From: Bacteroidales bacterium
GTDB lineage: Bacteria > Bacteroidota > Bacteroidia > Bacteroidales > P3
Length of the DNA: 48,388 nucleotides
Direction: 5' to 3'
Assembly: GCA_017960605.1 (NCBI GenBank)
Contig: JAGCYV010000026.1
Location: 1 to 48,388 of the forward strand
Position 1 is the first letter of the stretch. Every line of letters begins with the position of its first letter. The position numbers and the translations under genes were made by a program. Positions 13,668 to 20,386 of this stretch are shown piece by piece. The notes under the pieces were generated by a model, which saw only the letters and a list, made by a program, of their open reading frames with translations, made no database searches and had not been told where the DNA came from.

Positions 13668-14260
13668 ATTAATCCTATTGTTTTCATCATGTCGCGGTAG
13701 TAGGCGGCTTTCTCTTCCAACTTCATGGGGAAGGCGCGGGAGGAGGAGGGCATGCGCCAGAGGCGCATCGGATTTTCAATTTTCAATTTTCCACTTTCAA
13801 TTTCACAATAGGTGCCCATTTTAGGCACCGGCACACCAAAGTCGTCGGTGAGGACGGAGAAGCTTTTCTGGCCCGTGCAGACGATATCGTGGCAGAGGGG
13901 GATGTGCGAGAGGAGGGCTGGGATGTCGGTCTTCTCGACAATCTCGAGGTCTTTGTCGGAGGCGTTGCCGCTGAGGCGGCGCACAGCACAGGCGGTGTCG
14001 TAGATGGCGATGCCGCGCTCTTCCAATAATGCTTGAATGTCTGATTGCCTAAATGTGCGAGAGTCTTTGTTAATCAAACGGTCGGCATCGTCGAGGAACA
14101 CCAGCCCGAACACCTGCCACATTTGATTTGAGAAGTTGGGATAGAAAAAGTCCATCGCCCATCTTTTCCGCGGCGGCGGGAAGCTGCCAAGCATCAGCAG
14201 TCGCGCGTTGGGCGGCAAGAAGGGTTGCAGGGGATGTCGTTCTATGTCCATATGCTCCAT
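13664..14260 (-). CDS. Uracil-DNA glycosylase-superfamily protein
   Basis: 198 residues. L-L-M-L-G-S-F-P-P-P-R-K-R-W-A-M-D-F-F-Y-P-N (22-43) holds the glycosylase GSxPG-like motif, and M-R-L-W-R-M-P-S-S-S-R-A-F-P (164-177) is the second conserved DNA-contact block. Together they identify the uracil-DNA glycosylase family proteins common in Bacteroidetes, which likely act in base excision repair. Between T-Y-C-E and M-R-L-W an 11-12-residue E-S-G-K-L-K-I-E-N-P linker is encoded by five heptamers (13773-13807), an array-derived insertion next to the active loop. ATG at 14260 or the in-frame ATG at 14251 may be the start. It is nine bases from ybaK. Confidence 0.78.
   Translation of the reverse strand: MEHMDIERHPLQPFLPPNARLLMLGSFPPPRKRWAMDFFYPNFSNQMWQVFGLVFLDDADRLINKDSRTFRQSDIQALLEERGIAIYDTACAVRRLSGNASDKDLEIVEKTDIPALLSHIPLCHDIVCTGQKSFSVLTDDFGVPVPKMGTYCEIESGKLKIENPMRLWRMPSSSRAFPMKLEEKAAYYRDMMKTIGLI
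13773..13807. repeat. Heptamer array inside the glycosylase gene
   Basis: Five units: TTTTCAA, TTTTCAA, TTTTCCA, CTTTCAA, TTTCACA. They encode a Lys/Glu-rich linker on the minus strand. Gain or loss of one unit would shift the frame; three units add 7 residues. Confidence 0.7.
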
Positions 14261-14269
14261 CTCAACCTA

Positions 14270-14758
14270 TCAACAAACAATCAGGTCAGCGAGGGTCCCC
14301 TTGGCGGCACGCAGCAGGTCGGCAGGGGCGAGATGGAACTGCAATCCGCGCTGGCCGGCGCTGCAATAGACTCGCTCGTGCTCCATGAGGCTTTGGTGGA
14401 ACCAGGTGGGCAGTGCCTTCTTCATGCCGATGGGCGAGCAGCCTCCGCGGATGTATCCGGTGAACGGCAGCAATTCCTTGACATGGATCATCTCCACCTT
14501 CTTGTTGCCCGTCACACGGGCGGCCTTCTTTAGATCGACCTCCTCGGCGCCGGGGATGACACAGACGAAGAGGCCCGTGCGGTCGCCCCGCAGCACCAGC
14601 GTCTTAAAGATGCACTCGATGGGTTCACCCAGCACCTCGGCGGTATGCTCGGCACCCAGATGTTCCTCATCGACCTCATAGGGGATGAGGTCGTAGGCAA
14701 TCTTCAGCTGGTCGAGCAGCCGCGCTGCATTGGTTTTGTTTATTTTTTTGTCAGCCAT
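14270..14758 (-). CDS. ybaK: YbaK/EbsC Cys-tRNA(Pro)-type deacylase
   Basis: 162 residues, full-length YbaK. Conserved landmarks are T-N-A-A-R-L-L-D (9-16), F-K-T-L-V-L-R-G-D (50-58), V-D-L-K-K-A-A-R-V (74-82) and G-Y-I-R-G-G-C-S-P-I-G (101-111). It hydrolyses mischarged Cys-tRNA(Pro) (some homologues act on other misacylated tRNAs). It is the first gene of the minus-strand operon (promoter box at 14772-14779), followed at nine bases by the glycosylase. Confidence 0.9.
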   Translation of the reverse strand: MADKKINKTNAARLLDQLKIAYDLIPYEVDEEHLGAEHTAEVLGEPIECIFKTLVLRGDRTGLFVCVIPGAEEVDLKKAARVTGNKKVEMIHVKELLPFTGYIRGGCSPIGMKKALPTWFHQSLMEHERVYCSAGQRGLQFHLAPADLLRAAKGTLADLIVC

Positions 14759-14771
14759 TTCTTACAGGATG

Positions 14772-14803
14772 CAAAAGTACGACATTTTTCGCGACCGGCC
14801 AAA
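14772..14803 (-). promoter_or_regulatory. Promoter for the ybaK operon
   Basis: Minus-strand TACTTTTG (complement of 14772-14779) with TTTG about 20 bases upstream (complement of 14800-14803). It gives a leader shorter than 20 bases and could drive four genes down to 12213. Confidence 0.7.
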
Positions 14804-14932
14804 TATTTCTTCCATGATGCTTTGTCGGAGGGAGTGAAAAAGGGCGGAAATGTTAAATTTTCACTCGGACACAATTTAATCAAAAAACAGGAGTTATTAG
14901 ACACAAATGAATGTCCAACCAAAAAGGCGCGT

Positions 14933-15094
14933 ATGATGCAGCAATATGATTTTTCAAGCACAGACACATTTTCTTCTGCTGCAAGCACAGACATACAACC
15001 CTCGGAACAGACGCTCCAGAACATCCTGAGCTTCGCCCGCAGCTATCAGGCGGTCGAGGTGGAGGGGATGGCGATTGAGGTGTATCTCAATTAG
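14933..15094 (+). CDS. Small conserved-looking protein (53 aa)
   Basis: The chosen start is ATG at 14933 (an immediately following second ATG is also in frame), with AAAAGGCGC upstream. An upstream extension of the frame crosses the ybaK promoter and is not credible. Residues 1-25 are polar; residues 22-53 (I-Q-P-S-E-Q-T-L-Q-N-I-L-S-F-A-R-S-Y-Q-A ... I-E-V-Y-L-N) match the tail pattern of short Bacteroidetes proteins that end in 'I-E-M/V-x-L-N'. No function known. It is convergent with manC. Confidence 0.55.
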   Translation: MMQQYDFSSTDTFSSAASTDIQPSEQTLQNILSFARSYQAVEVEGMAIEVYLN

Positions 15095-15099
15095 TCGGA

Positions 15100-15154
15100 A
15101 GTGGATAGTGGGTAGTGAATGGCACTCTCGAAGGAGGCTACTCACTACCCACTA
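15100..15154. repeat. Heptamers with a 13-bp perfect inverted repeat
   Basis: AGTGGAT, AGTGGGT and AGTGAAT (15100-15120) are followed 23 bases on by the inverse; TAGTGGGTAGTGA (15106-15118) pairs exactly with TCACTACCCACTA (15142-15154). It lies between the convergent genes ending at 15094 and 15173 but has no T-run. Confidence 0.6.
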
Positions 15155-15172
15155 CACACAACCCTGTCTAAC

Positions 15173-16216
15173 TTACAATTTCTCTACCCAGTGTTTTATC
15201 TGCTGCTCGTCGTCGAGTCGGCAGACGAGTAGTGAATGGTCGCGCAGCGCCACGAGACAGTGGTCGAGTCCCTGAACGATGGCTTCGTAGCCGGGTTCGA
15301 TATTGACCACGCTGTCGCGGGTATCGACGATGACGGCCTTGCCGTTCACCGCGTTGGCGGCATCGTCGTGGGCGGCGTGGGTGTAGAGCGAGCCCCAGGT
15401 GCCGATGTCGCTCCAACCGAAGTCGGCGGCCACGGTGTAGCGGCTCTGCGACCGCTCCATGACGCCGTAGTCGATGCTGATGTTCTCGCAACGCTCAAAC
15501 TGACGGTTGATGAATTCCTGCTCGCGGTCGGTGCCAAAGTCGGCGCGTCCCTCGTCGAAGAGGGCTGCCATGTCGGGCAGATGCTGACGGAAGGCGGCCA
15601 TGATGGCGTCGGTGCTCCAGAGGAAGATGCCGGAGTTCCAGAAATAGCGTCCGTCGGCCACAAAGCGTTTGGCGGTCTCGAGGTCGGGCTTCTCCTTGAA
15701 GTTCTTCACCGGCACGATGCCTTCCTGCACATTATCGACCTCGATATAGCCGTAGCCGGTCTCGGGACGGGAGGGCTTGATGCCGATAGTCATCAAGGTG
15801 TCGCGGCGGCCTTCGACAAAGTCGAGCCCCTGGCCGATGACACGCTGGAACTCGCGCTCGTTGGTGACGAGGTGATCGGCCGGGGTGACGGTGACGGAGG
15901 CCTCGGGGCACTGGCTGAGGATGTGCCATGTGGCGTAGGCGATGCAGGGGGCCGTGTTGCGGCGCATGGGTTCGCAGAGCACCTGGTCGGCTTTGAGTTC
16001 GGGCAGCTGCTCGAGAACCAGATGCTTGTAGGCAGCATTGGTGACCACAAGGAAGTGCCCAGCCGGCACCAAAGGCAGGAAGCGCTCGAAGGTGGCACGG
16101 ATGAAACTCTTGCCGGTGCCAAGCACATCGAGGAATTGCTTGGGATAGTTGTTCTTGCTGAGGGGCCAGAAGCGGCTTCCTATGCCGCCGGCCATAATGA
16201 CACAGTATCTTTCCAT
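15173..16216 (-). CDS. manC: Mannose-1-phosphate guanylyltransferase
   Basis: 347 residues, near the usual length of the short form without the C-terminal isomerase domain. Motifs: M-A-G-G-I-G-S-R-F-W-P-L-S-K (8-21, nucleotide pyrophosphorylase loop), F-K-E-K-P-D (173-178, FVEKP-type), W-N-S-G-I-F-L-W (193-200) and D-Y-G-V-M-E-R (254-260). It makes GDP-mannose from mannose-1-phosphate and GTP for capsule, LPS or protein glycans. Third gene of the kdsD-lptB-manC minus-strand cluster, 29 bases after lptB. Confidence 0.92.
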   Translation of the reverse strand: MERYCVIMAGGIGSRFWPLSKNNYPKQFLDVLGTGKSFIRATFERFLPLVPAGHFLVVTNAAYKHLVLEQLPELKADQVLCEPMRRNTAPCIAYATWHILSQCPEASVTVTPADHLVTNEREFQRVIGQGLDFVEGRRDTLMTIGIKPSRPETGYGYIEVDNVQEGIVPVKNFKEKPDLETAKRFVADGRYFWNSGIFLWSTDAIMAAFRQHLPDMAALFDEGRADFGTDREQEFINRQFERCENISIDYGVMERSQSRYTVAADFGWSDIGTWGSLYTHAAHDDAANAVNGKAVIVDTRDSVVNIEPGYEAIVQGLDHCLVALRDHSLLVCRLDDEQQIKHWVEKL

Positions 16217-16245
16217 ATTCCGGATTTAGTGTTCAGCGTTTATCG

Positions 16246-17004
16246 TTAAATTTCCACGGTGCGGGCACGTCGCAGCTCGAAATCGCGGCCGAGGTACTTC
16301 TCGCGCACATCGGGGTCGGCGGCCATCTCCTCGGGAGTGCCGTGATGGAGCACGGAGCCTTCATAGAGGAGATAGGCGCGGTCGGTGATGGCGAGGGTCT
16401 CACGCACGTTGTGGTCGGTGATGAGGATGCCGATGTTACGCTCCTTGAGGTGTGCCACGATGTCCTGGATGTCCTGCACGGCGATGGGATCGACGCCGGC
16501 GAAGGGCTCGTCGAGGAGCAGGAACATGGGGTCGTTGGCCAACGCACGGGCGATCTCGGTGCGGCGACGCTCGCCGCCGCTGAGCTGTATGCCTTTGCTG
16601 CGGCGGATGTGCTGCAGGCGGAACTCGTCGAGGAGCGATTCCAGCTTCGCACGCTGCTGCTCCTTGTCGAGGTCCTTGCGGAATTCAAGGATGGAGGCGA
16701 TATTGTCCTCGACACTCATCTGACGGAAGACGGAGGCTTCCTGGGCCAGATATCCCACACCGAGCTGGGCGCGGCGGTACATAGGCAGACGGGTGATTTC
16801 GGTGACGGTGTCGCCGTCCTGCATAAAGACGCGGCCCGAATTGGGCTTGATGATGCCGACGACCATGTAGAACGTCGTGGTCTTGCCGGCACCGTTGGGT
16901 CCCAGCAACCCTACAATCTCGCCCTGGCTCACCTCGACGGAGACCGAGTTGACCACGGTGCGCGAACGGTATATCTTGACAACCTTGTCGGTAAAGAGTT
17001 TCAT
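16246..17004 (-). CDS. lptB: LPS export ABC transporter ATP-binding protein LptB
   Basis: 252 residues, the expected length. Walker [10 protein letters not shown] (35-43), signature L-S-G-G-E-R-R-R (141-148), Walker [13 protein letters not shown], and the H-loop N-V-R following T-D-H. The [11 protein letters not shown]-loop region is LptB-like. It powers extraction of LPS with LptFG/LptC. It is flanked by kdsD (36 bases) and manC, a lipopolysaccharide-precursor context; lptE is elsewhere at 42559. Confidence 0.94.
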   Translation of the reverse strand: MKLFTDKVVKIYRSRTVVNSVSVEVSQGEIVGLLGPNGAGKTTTFYMVVGIIKPNSGRVFMQDGDTVTEITRLPMYRRAQLGVGYLAQEASVFRQMSVEDNIASILEFRKDLDKEQQRAKLESLLDEFRLQHIRRSKGIQLSGGERRRTEIARALANDPMFLLLDEPFAGVDPIAVQDIQDIVAHLKERNIGILITDHNVRETLAITDRAYLLYEGSVLHHGTPEEMAADPDVREKYLGRDFELRRARTVEI

Positions 17005-17040
17005 AAATCTTTTAAGAAGTTAAGGAGACCGGACAAATGA

Positions 17041-18003
17041 CTAAATGATGCCCTCCCTGAGGATATCATGGATGTGGATGATGCCCAGATAGCGGCCGTC
17101 GGCATCGACCACAATCAGCTGAGTGATGGAGTTGGCACGCATGAGTTGAAGGGCGGTGACGGCATACTCGGTGTCGAGGATGCGCTTGGGATTGGGGTTC
17201 ATGATGTCGGAAGCATGCTTGGGCTCATGGAAGGTCTGCATCATGCGGCGCAGGTCGCCGTCGGTGACAATACCGCGTATCTGACCGTTCTCCTCGACCA
17301 CGGTGCAACCGAGGCGCTTGGAGGTCATCTCGAGGATGGTGTCGGGGATGGAGGCCTCGGGCGGCACACAGGGACGCTCGTTCTGCACATAGAGGTCGGC
17401 CACGTGGAGGTAGAGCTGCTTGCCGAGGGCTCCGCCGGGGTGGAAACGGGCAAAATCGCGGGCGGTAAAGTTGCGGCACTCGATGAGGGCCACCGCGAGG
17501 GCGTCGCCCATGACCAGCTGCGCGGTGGTGCTGCTGGTGGGAGCCAGGTTGTTGGGACAGGCCTCGTGCTCGACAGTGGTGTTGAGGACGATGTCAGCCT
17601 CGTGGGCAAGGTATGAGTCGGTGTTGCCGACAATGGCAATCAGGCGGTTGCCGAAGTTCTTTATCAAAGGGACCAGCACTTTGATTTCCGGCGTGTTGCC
17701 GCTCTTGGATATGCAGATGACCACGTCGTCGGGGCGTACCATACCGAGATCGCCGTGGATAGCGTCGGCGGCATGAAGGAAAAGGGCCGGAGTACCGGTG
17801 GAGTTGAAGGTAGAGACAATCTTGGTGGCGATGTTGGCACTCTTGCCTATACCTGTCACCACCACACGTCCAGTGGTCGAAAAAAGGCTTTCGACAGCCT
17901 CGACAAAGGCATCATCAATGTAGTTGCCCAAGTTTTCGACTGCTTTTTTTTCATCCTCAATTACCTGAATAGCAATCTGTTTTATCTCTTCTCTATTCTT
18001 CAC
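17041..18003 (-). CDS. kdsD: Arabinose-5-phosphate isomerase (KdsD/KpsF/GutQ)
   Basis: 320 residues from the GTG at 18003. An upstream ATG at 18111 would add 36 residues that lie across the recQ promoter and have no homology, and 320 residues is the family's usual size. SIS domain first (residues 10-180: V-V-V-T-G-I-G-K-S, C-I-S-K-S-G-N-T-P-E, H-P-G-G-A-L-G-K), then two CBS modules (200-320, G-I-V-T-D-G-D-L-R-R). It interconverts ribulose-5-P and arabinose-5-P for KDO synthesis. Divergent from recQ. Confidence 0.9.
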   Translation of the reverse strand: MKNREEIKQIAIQVIEDEKKAVENLGNYIDDAFVEAVESLFSTTGRVVVTGIGKSANIATKIVSTFNSTGTPALFLHAADAIHGDLGMVRPDDVVICISKSGNTPEIKVLVPLIKNFGNRLIAIVGNTDSYLAHEADIVLNTTVEHEACPNNLAPTSSTTAQLVMGDALAVALIECRNFTARDFARFHPGGALGKQLYLHVADLYVQNERPCVPPEASIPDTILEMTSKRLGCTVVEENGQIRGIVTDGDLRRMMQTFHEPKHASDIMNPNPKRILDTEYAVTALQLMRANSITQLIVVDADGRYLGIIHIHDILREGII

Positions 18004-18015
18004 GGAGAAAATTTT

Positions 18016-18045
18016 TTGCCAGTTTGATATTATTTTGTATCTTTG
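18016..18045 (+). promoter_or_regulatory. Consensus promoter for recQ
   Basis: TTG (18016-18018), 19 bases, TATCTTTG (18038-18045): an exact fit to the Bacteroidetes primary-sigma consensus. It gives a leader of about 40 bases to the ATG at 18095. Confidence 0.8.
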
Positions 18046-18094
18046 TAAAACTGAAATAAGTAACGCGGCATTGCATTTAATATTGCCTACCGAG

Positions 18095-20329
18095 ATGAAA
18101 GATTTACACACCTATCTGAAAGAAATATTCGGCTTCAACCAGTTCAAAGGCGACCAGGAAGCCATCATCCAGAGCCTGCTCGACGGCAACGACACCTTTG
18201 TCATCATGCCCACGGGCGGCGGCAAGAGCCTCTGTTACCAGCTGCCGGCCATGATACTGGATGGCACCGCCATCGTGGTGTCGCCCTTGATAGCGCTGAT
18301 GAAGAACCAGGTGGATGCCGTGCGATACACCTCGGGCACCACCGACGTGGCCCACTTCCTCAACTCGTCGCTCTCACGGGTGCAGCAGAACGAGGTGAAA
18401 GACGACCTGCTCAAAGGCGGCACCAAGTTGCTTTATGTGGCCCCCGAGACCCTCTCAAAAGAGGATACCATTGAACTGCTCAAGCAAATCCCCATCTCTT
18501 TCTTCGCCATCGACGAGGCCCACTGCATCTCGGAGTGGGGCCACGACTTCCGTCCTGAATACCGTCGCCTGCGCGAAGCCATCAAAGCCATCCGGCCCAA
18601 TGCGCCCATCCTGACCCTTACCGCCTCGGCCACTCCCAAGGTGCAGCAGGACATCATCAAAAACCTGGGCATGGAGCAGGCCAAGACCTTCATCTCGAGC
18701 TTCAACCGCCCCAACCTCTACTACGAGGTGCGCCCCAAGCCCGCCGACCCCATGCAGCTCCACAAGGAGATTATCCGCTTCATCAAGGAGAACCCTAACA
18801 AGAGCGGCATCATCTACTGCCTCACCAGAAAGAAGGTGGAAGATCTGGCCGAATTGCTGGTCATCAACGGCATCAAAGCCCTGCCCTACCACGCCGGTCT
18901 CGACAGCAAGGTGCGTTCCGAGAACCAGGACAAATTCCTCACCGAAGAGGTGGATGTCATCGTGGCCACCATCGCTTTCGGCATGGGCATCGACAAGCCC
19001 GACGTGCGTTTTGTCATTCACTACGATATTCCCAAAAGCATCGAAGGCTACTACCAGGAGACCGGACGTGCGGGACGTGACGGCGGCGAAGGCCGCTGCA
19101 TCGCCTTCTACAGCGAGCAGGATGTGGAGAAACTCTACAAGTTCTTCTCCGACAAGAACGCCTCAGAGCAGGAGATGGCCCGTCAGCTGGTGCAGGAGAT
19201 GGTCTCCTATGCCGAGAGCTCGGCCTGCCGCCGACTGAATATCCTGCGCTACTTCGGCGAGGACTACAACGAGAACTACTGCGGCAACTGCGACAACTGC
19301 ACACACCCCCGTCCGCAGGTCGAAGCCAAGGAAGAGATGCAGCTGGCATTGGAGACCATCGTGGCCATGAAGCAGGCCTTCAAGCCCAAGGACATCGTCG
19401 ATGTGCTGCTGGGCCACAAGAACTCCAACACTAAGAGCTACCACCTCGACCGCCTCGAGCAGTTCGGCAGCGGTGCGGACGTCCCCTCTGCGGGAGGATC
19501 CGCCGAGCTCTTCTGGAAGGCGGTGCTGCGTCAGGCCGTATTCGAGAATCTCGTGCAGAAGGAGGTGGAGCAGTACGGCGTGCTGAAACTCACCCCCGCC
19601 GGGCACAAGTTCATCAAGAATCCCTACACCCTTTACGTCACTCCGGACCACGACTACACCGCTTCGGGCGAAGACGAAGACGAGGAACTGATGAACGCGG
19701 CCGGAGGAGCATCGGCGGCCGGCGACGAAGCCCTCTATGTGCAGCTCAAGAGCCTGCGCCGCAGCATCGCCACCCGCGAGAAGATACCCGCCTACGCCAT
19801 CTTTGAAGACACCTCGCTCAAAGACATGACCCTGCAATACCCCTGCACCGTCGAAGAACTGAGCCACTGCTCCGGTGTCGGCATCGCCAAAGCCCAAAAG
19901 CACGGTGGACCCTTCATCGAGCTCATCAAGCAATATGTCGAGGACAACGACATCGAGCGGCCGCAGGATATCGTCATCCGCACCACCGCCAACCGTTCGG
20001 CCAACAAGGTCTATATCATCCAGAGCATCGACCGTCGCAAAAGCCTCGAGGACATCGCCGCCGGCAAAGGCCTTTCGATGGACGAACTGCTCACCGAGAT
20101 GGAGCATATCATCCGCAGCGGTGCCAAACTCAACATCGACTACTATATCAACGACATGATTGAGGAAGAGCACCAAGAGGTGCTAATGGACTACTGGAGA
20201 GAAAGCGAAACCGCCGACCCCGACCAAGCTTTGGCCGAAGCCCTCGAAGAATTCGCCGACGACCCAGACTACACCGAGGAAGAGATACGCTTGATGCGTA
20301 TCAAATTCCTGGCCGATGTGGGCCATTAG
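18095..20329 (+). CDS. recQ: ATP-dependent DNA helicase RecQ
   Basis: 744 residues from the ATG at 18095 (M-K-D-L-H-T-Y-L-K-E); the longer frame from 18035 would start inside the promoter. Motif I P-T-G-G-G-K-S (39-45), DEAH box near 140, T-A-S-A-T-P motif III, Q-E-T-G-R-A-G-R-D-G motif VI. The zinc knuckle C-R-R-L ... C-G-N-C-D-N-C starts the RQC region (about 370-520), then an HRDC domain and a C-terminal helical tail (to 744). It unwinds recombination and replication intermediates. A Ser/Gly/Ala-rich insertion (about 465-480) interrupts the RQC region. Divergent to kdsD. Confidence 0.95.
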   Translation: MKDLHTYLKEIFGFNQFKGDQEAIIQSLLDGNDTFVIMPTGGGKSLCYQLPAMILDGTAIVVSPLIALMKNQVDAVRYTSGTTDVAHFLNSSLSRVQQNEVKDDLLKGGTKLLYVAPETLSKEDTIELLKQIPISFFAIDEAHCISEWGHDFRPEYRRLREAIKAIRPNAPILTLTASATPKVQQDIIKNLGMEQAKTFISSFNRPNLYYEVRPKPADPMQLHKEIIRFIKENPNKSGIIYCLTRKKVEDLAELLVINGIKALPYHAGLDSKVRSENQDKFLTEEVDVIVATIAFGMGIDKPDVRFVIHYDIPKSIEGYYQETGRAGRDGGEGRCIAFYSEQDVEKLYKFFSDKNASEQEMARQLVQEMVSYAESSACRRLNILRYFGEDYNENYCGNCDNCTHPRPQVEAKEEMQLALETIVAMKQAFKPKDIVDVLLGHKNSNTKSYHLDRLEQFGSGADVPSAGGSAELFWKAVLRQAVFENLVQKEVEQYGVLKLTPAGHKFIKNPYTLYVTPDHDYTASGEDEDEELMNAAGGASAAGDEALYVQLKSLRRSIATREKIPAYAIFEDTSLKDMTLQYPCTVEELSHCSGVGIAKAQKHGGPFIELIKQYVEDNDIERPQDIVIRTTANRSANKVYIIQSIDRRKSLEDIAAGKGLSMDELLTEMEHIIRSGAKLNIDYYINDMIEEEHQEVLMDYWRESETADPDQALAEALEEFADDPDYTEEEIRLMRIKFLADVGH

Positions 20330-20386
20330 AGAGAATAAAATGTTAAAAGGTGAGCCAAAAGCACACCCTTCGGCGTCTTTATAGAT

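Noticed and set aside
15236-16249. 337-residue plus-strand frame opposite manC
   Set aside because: Antisense to a full-length nucleotidyltransferase with intact motifs; low-complexity residues.
18004-18111. Upstream extension of kdsD
   Set aside because: It lies over the divergent recQ promoter and exceeds the family length.
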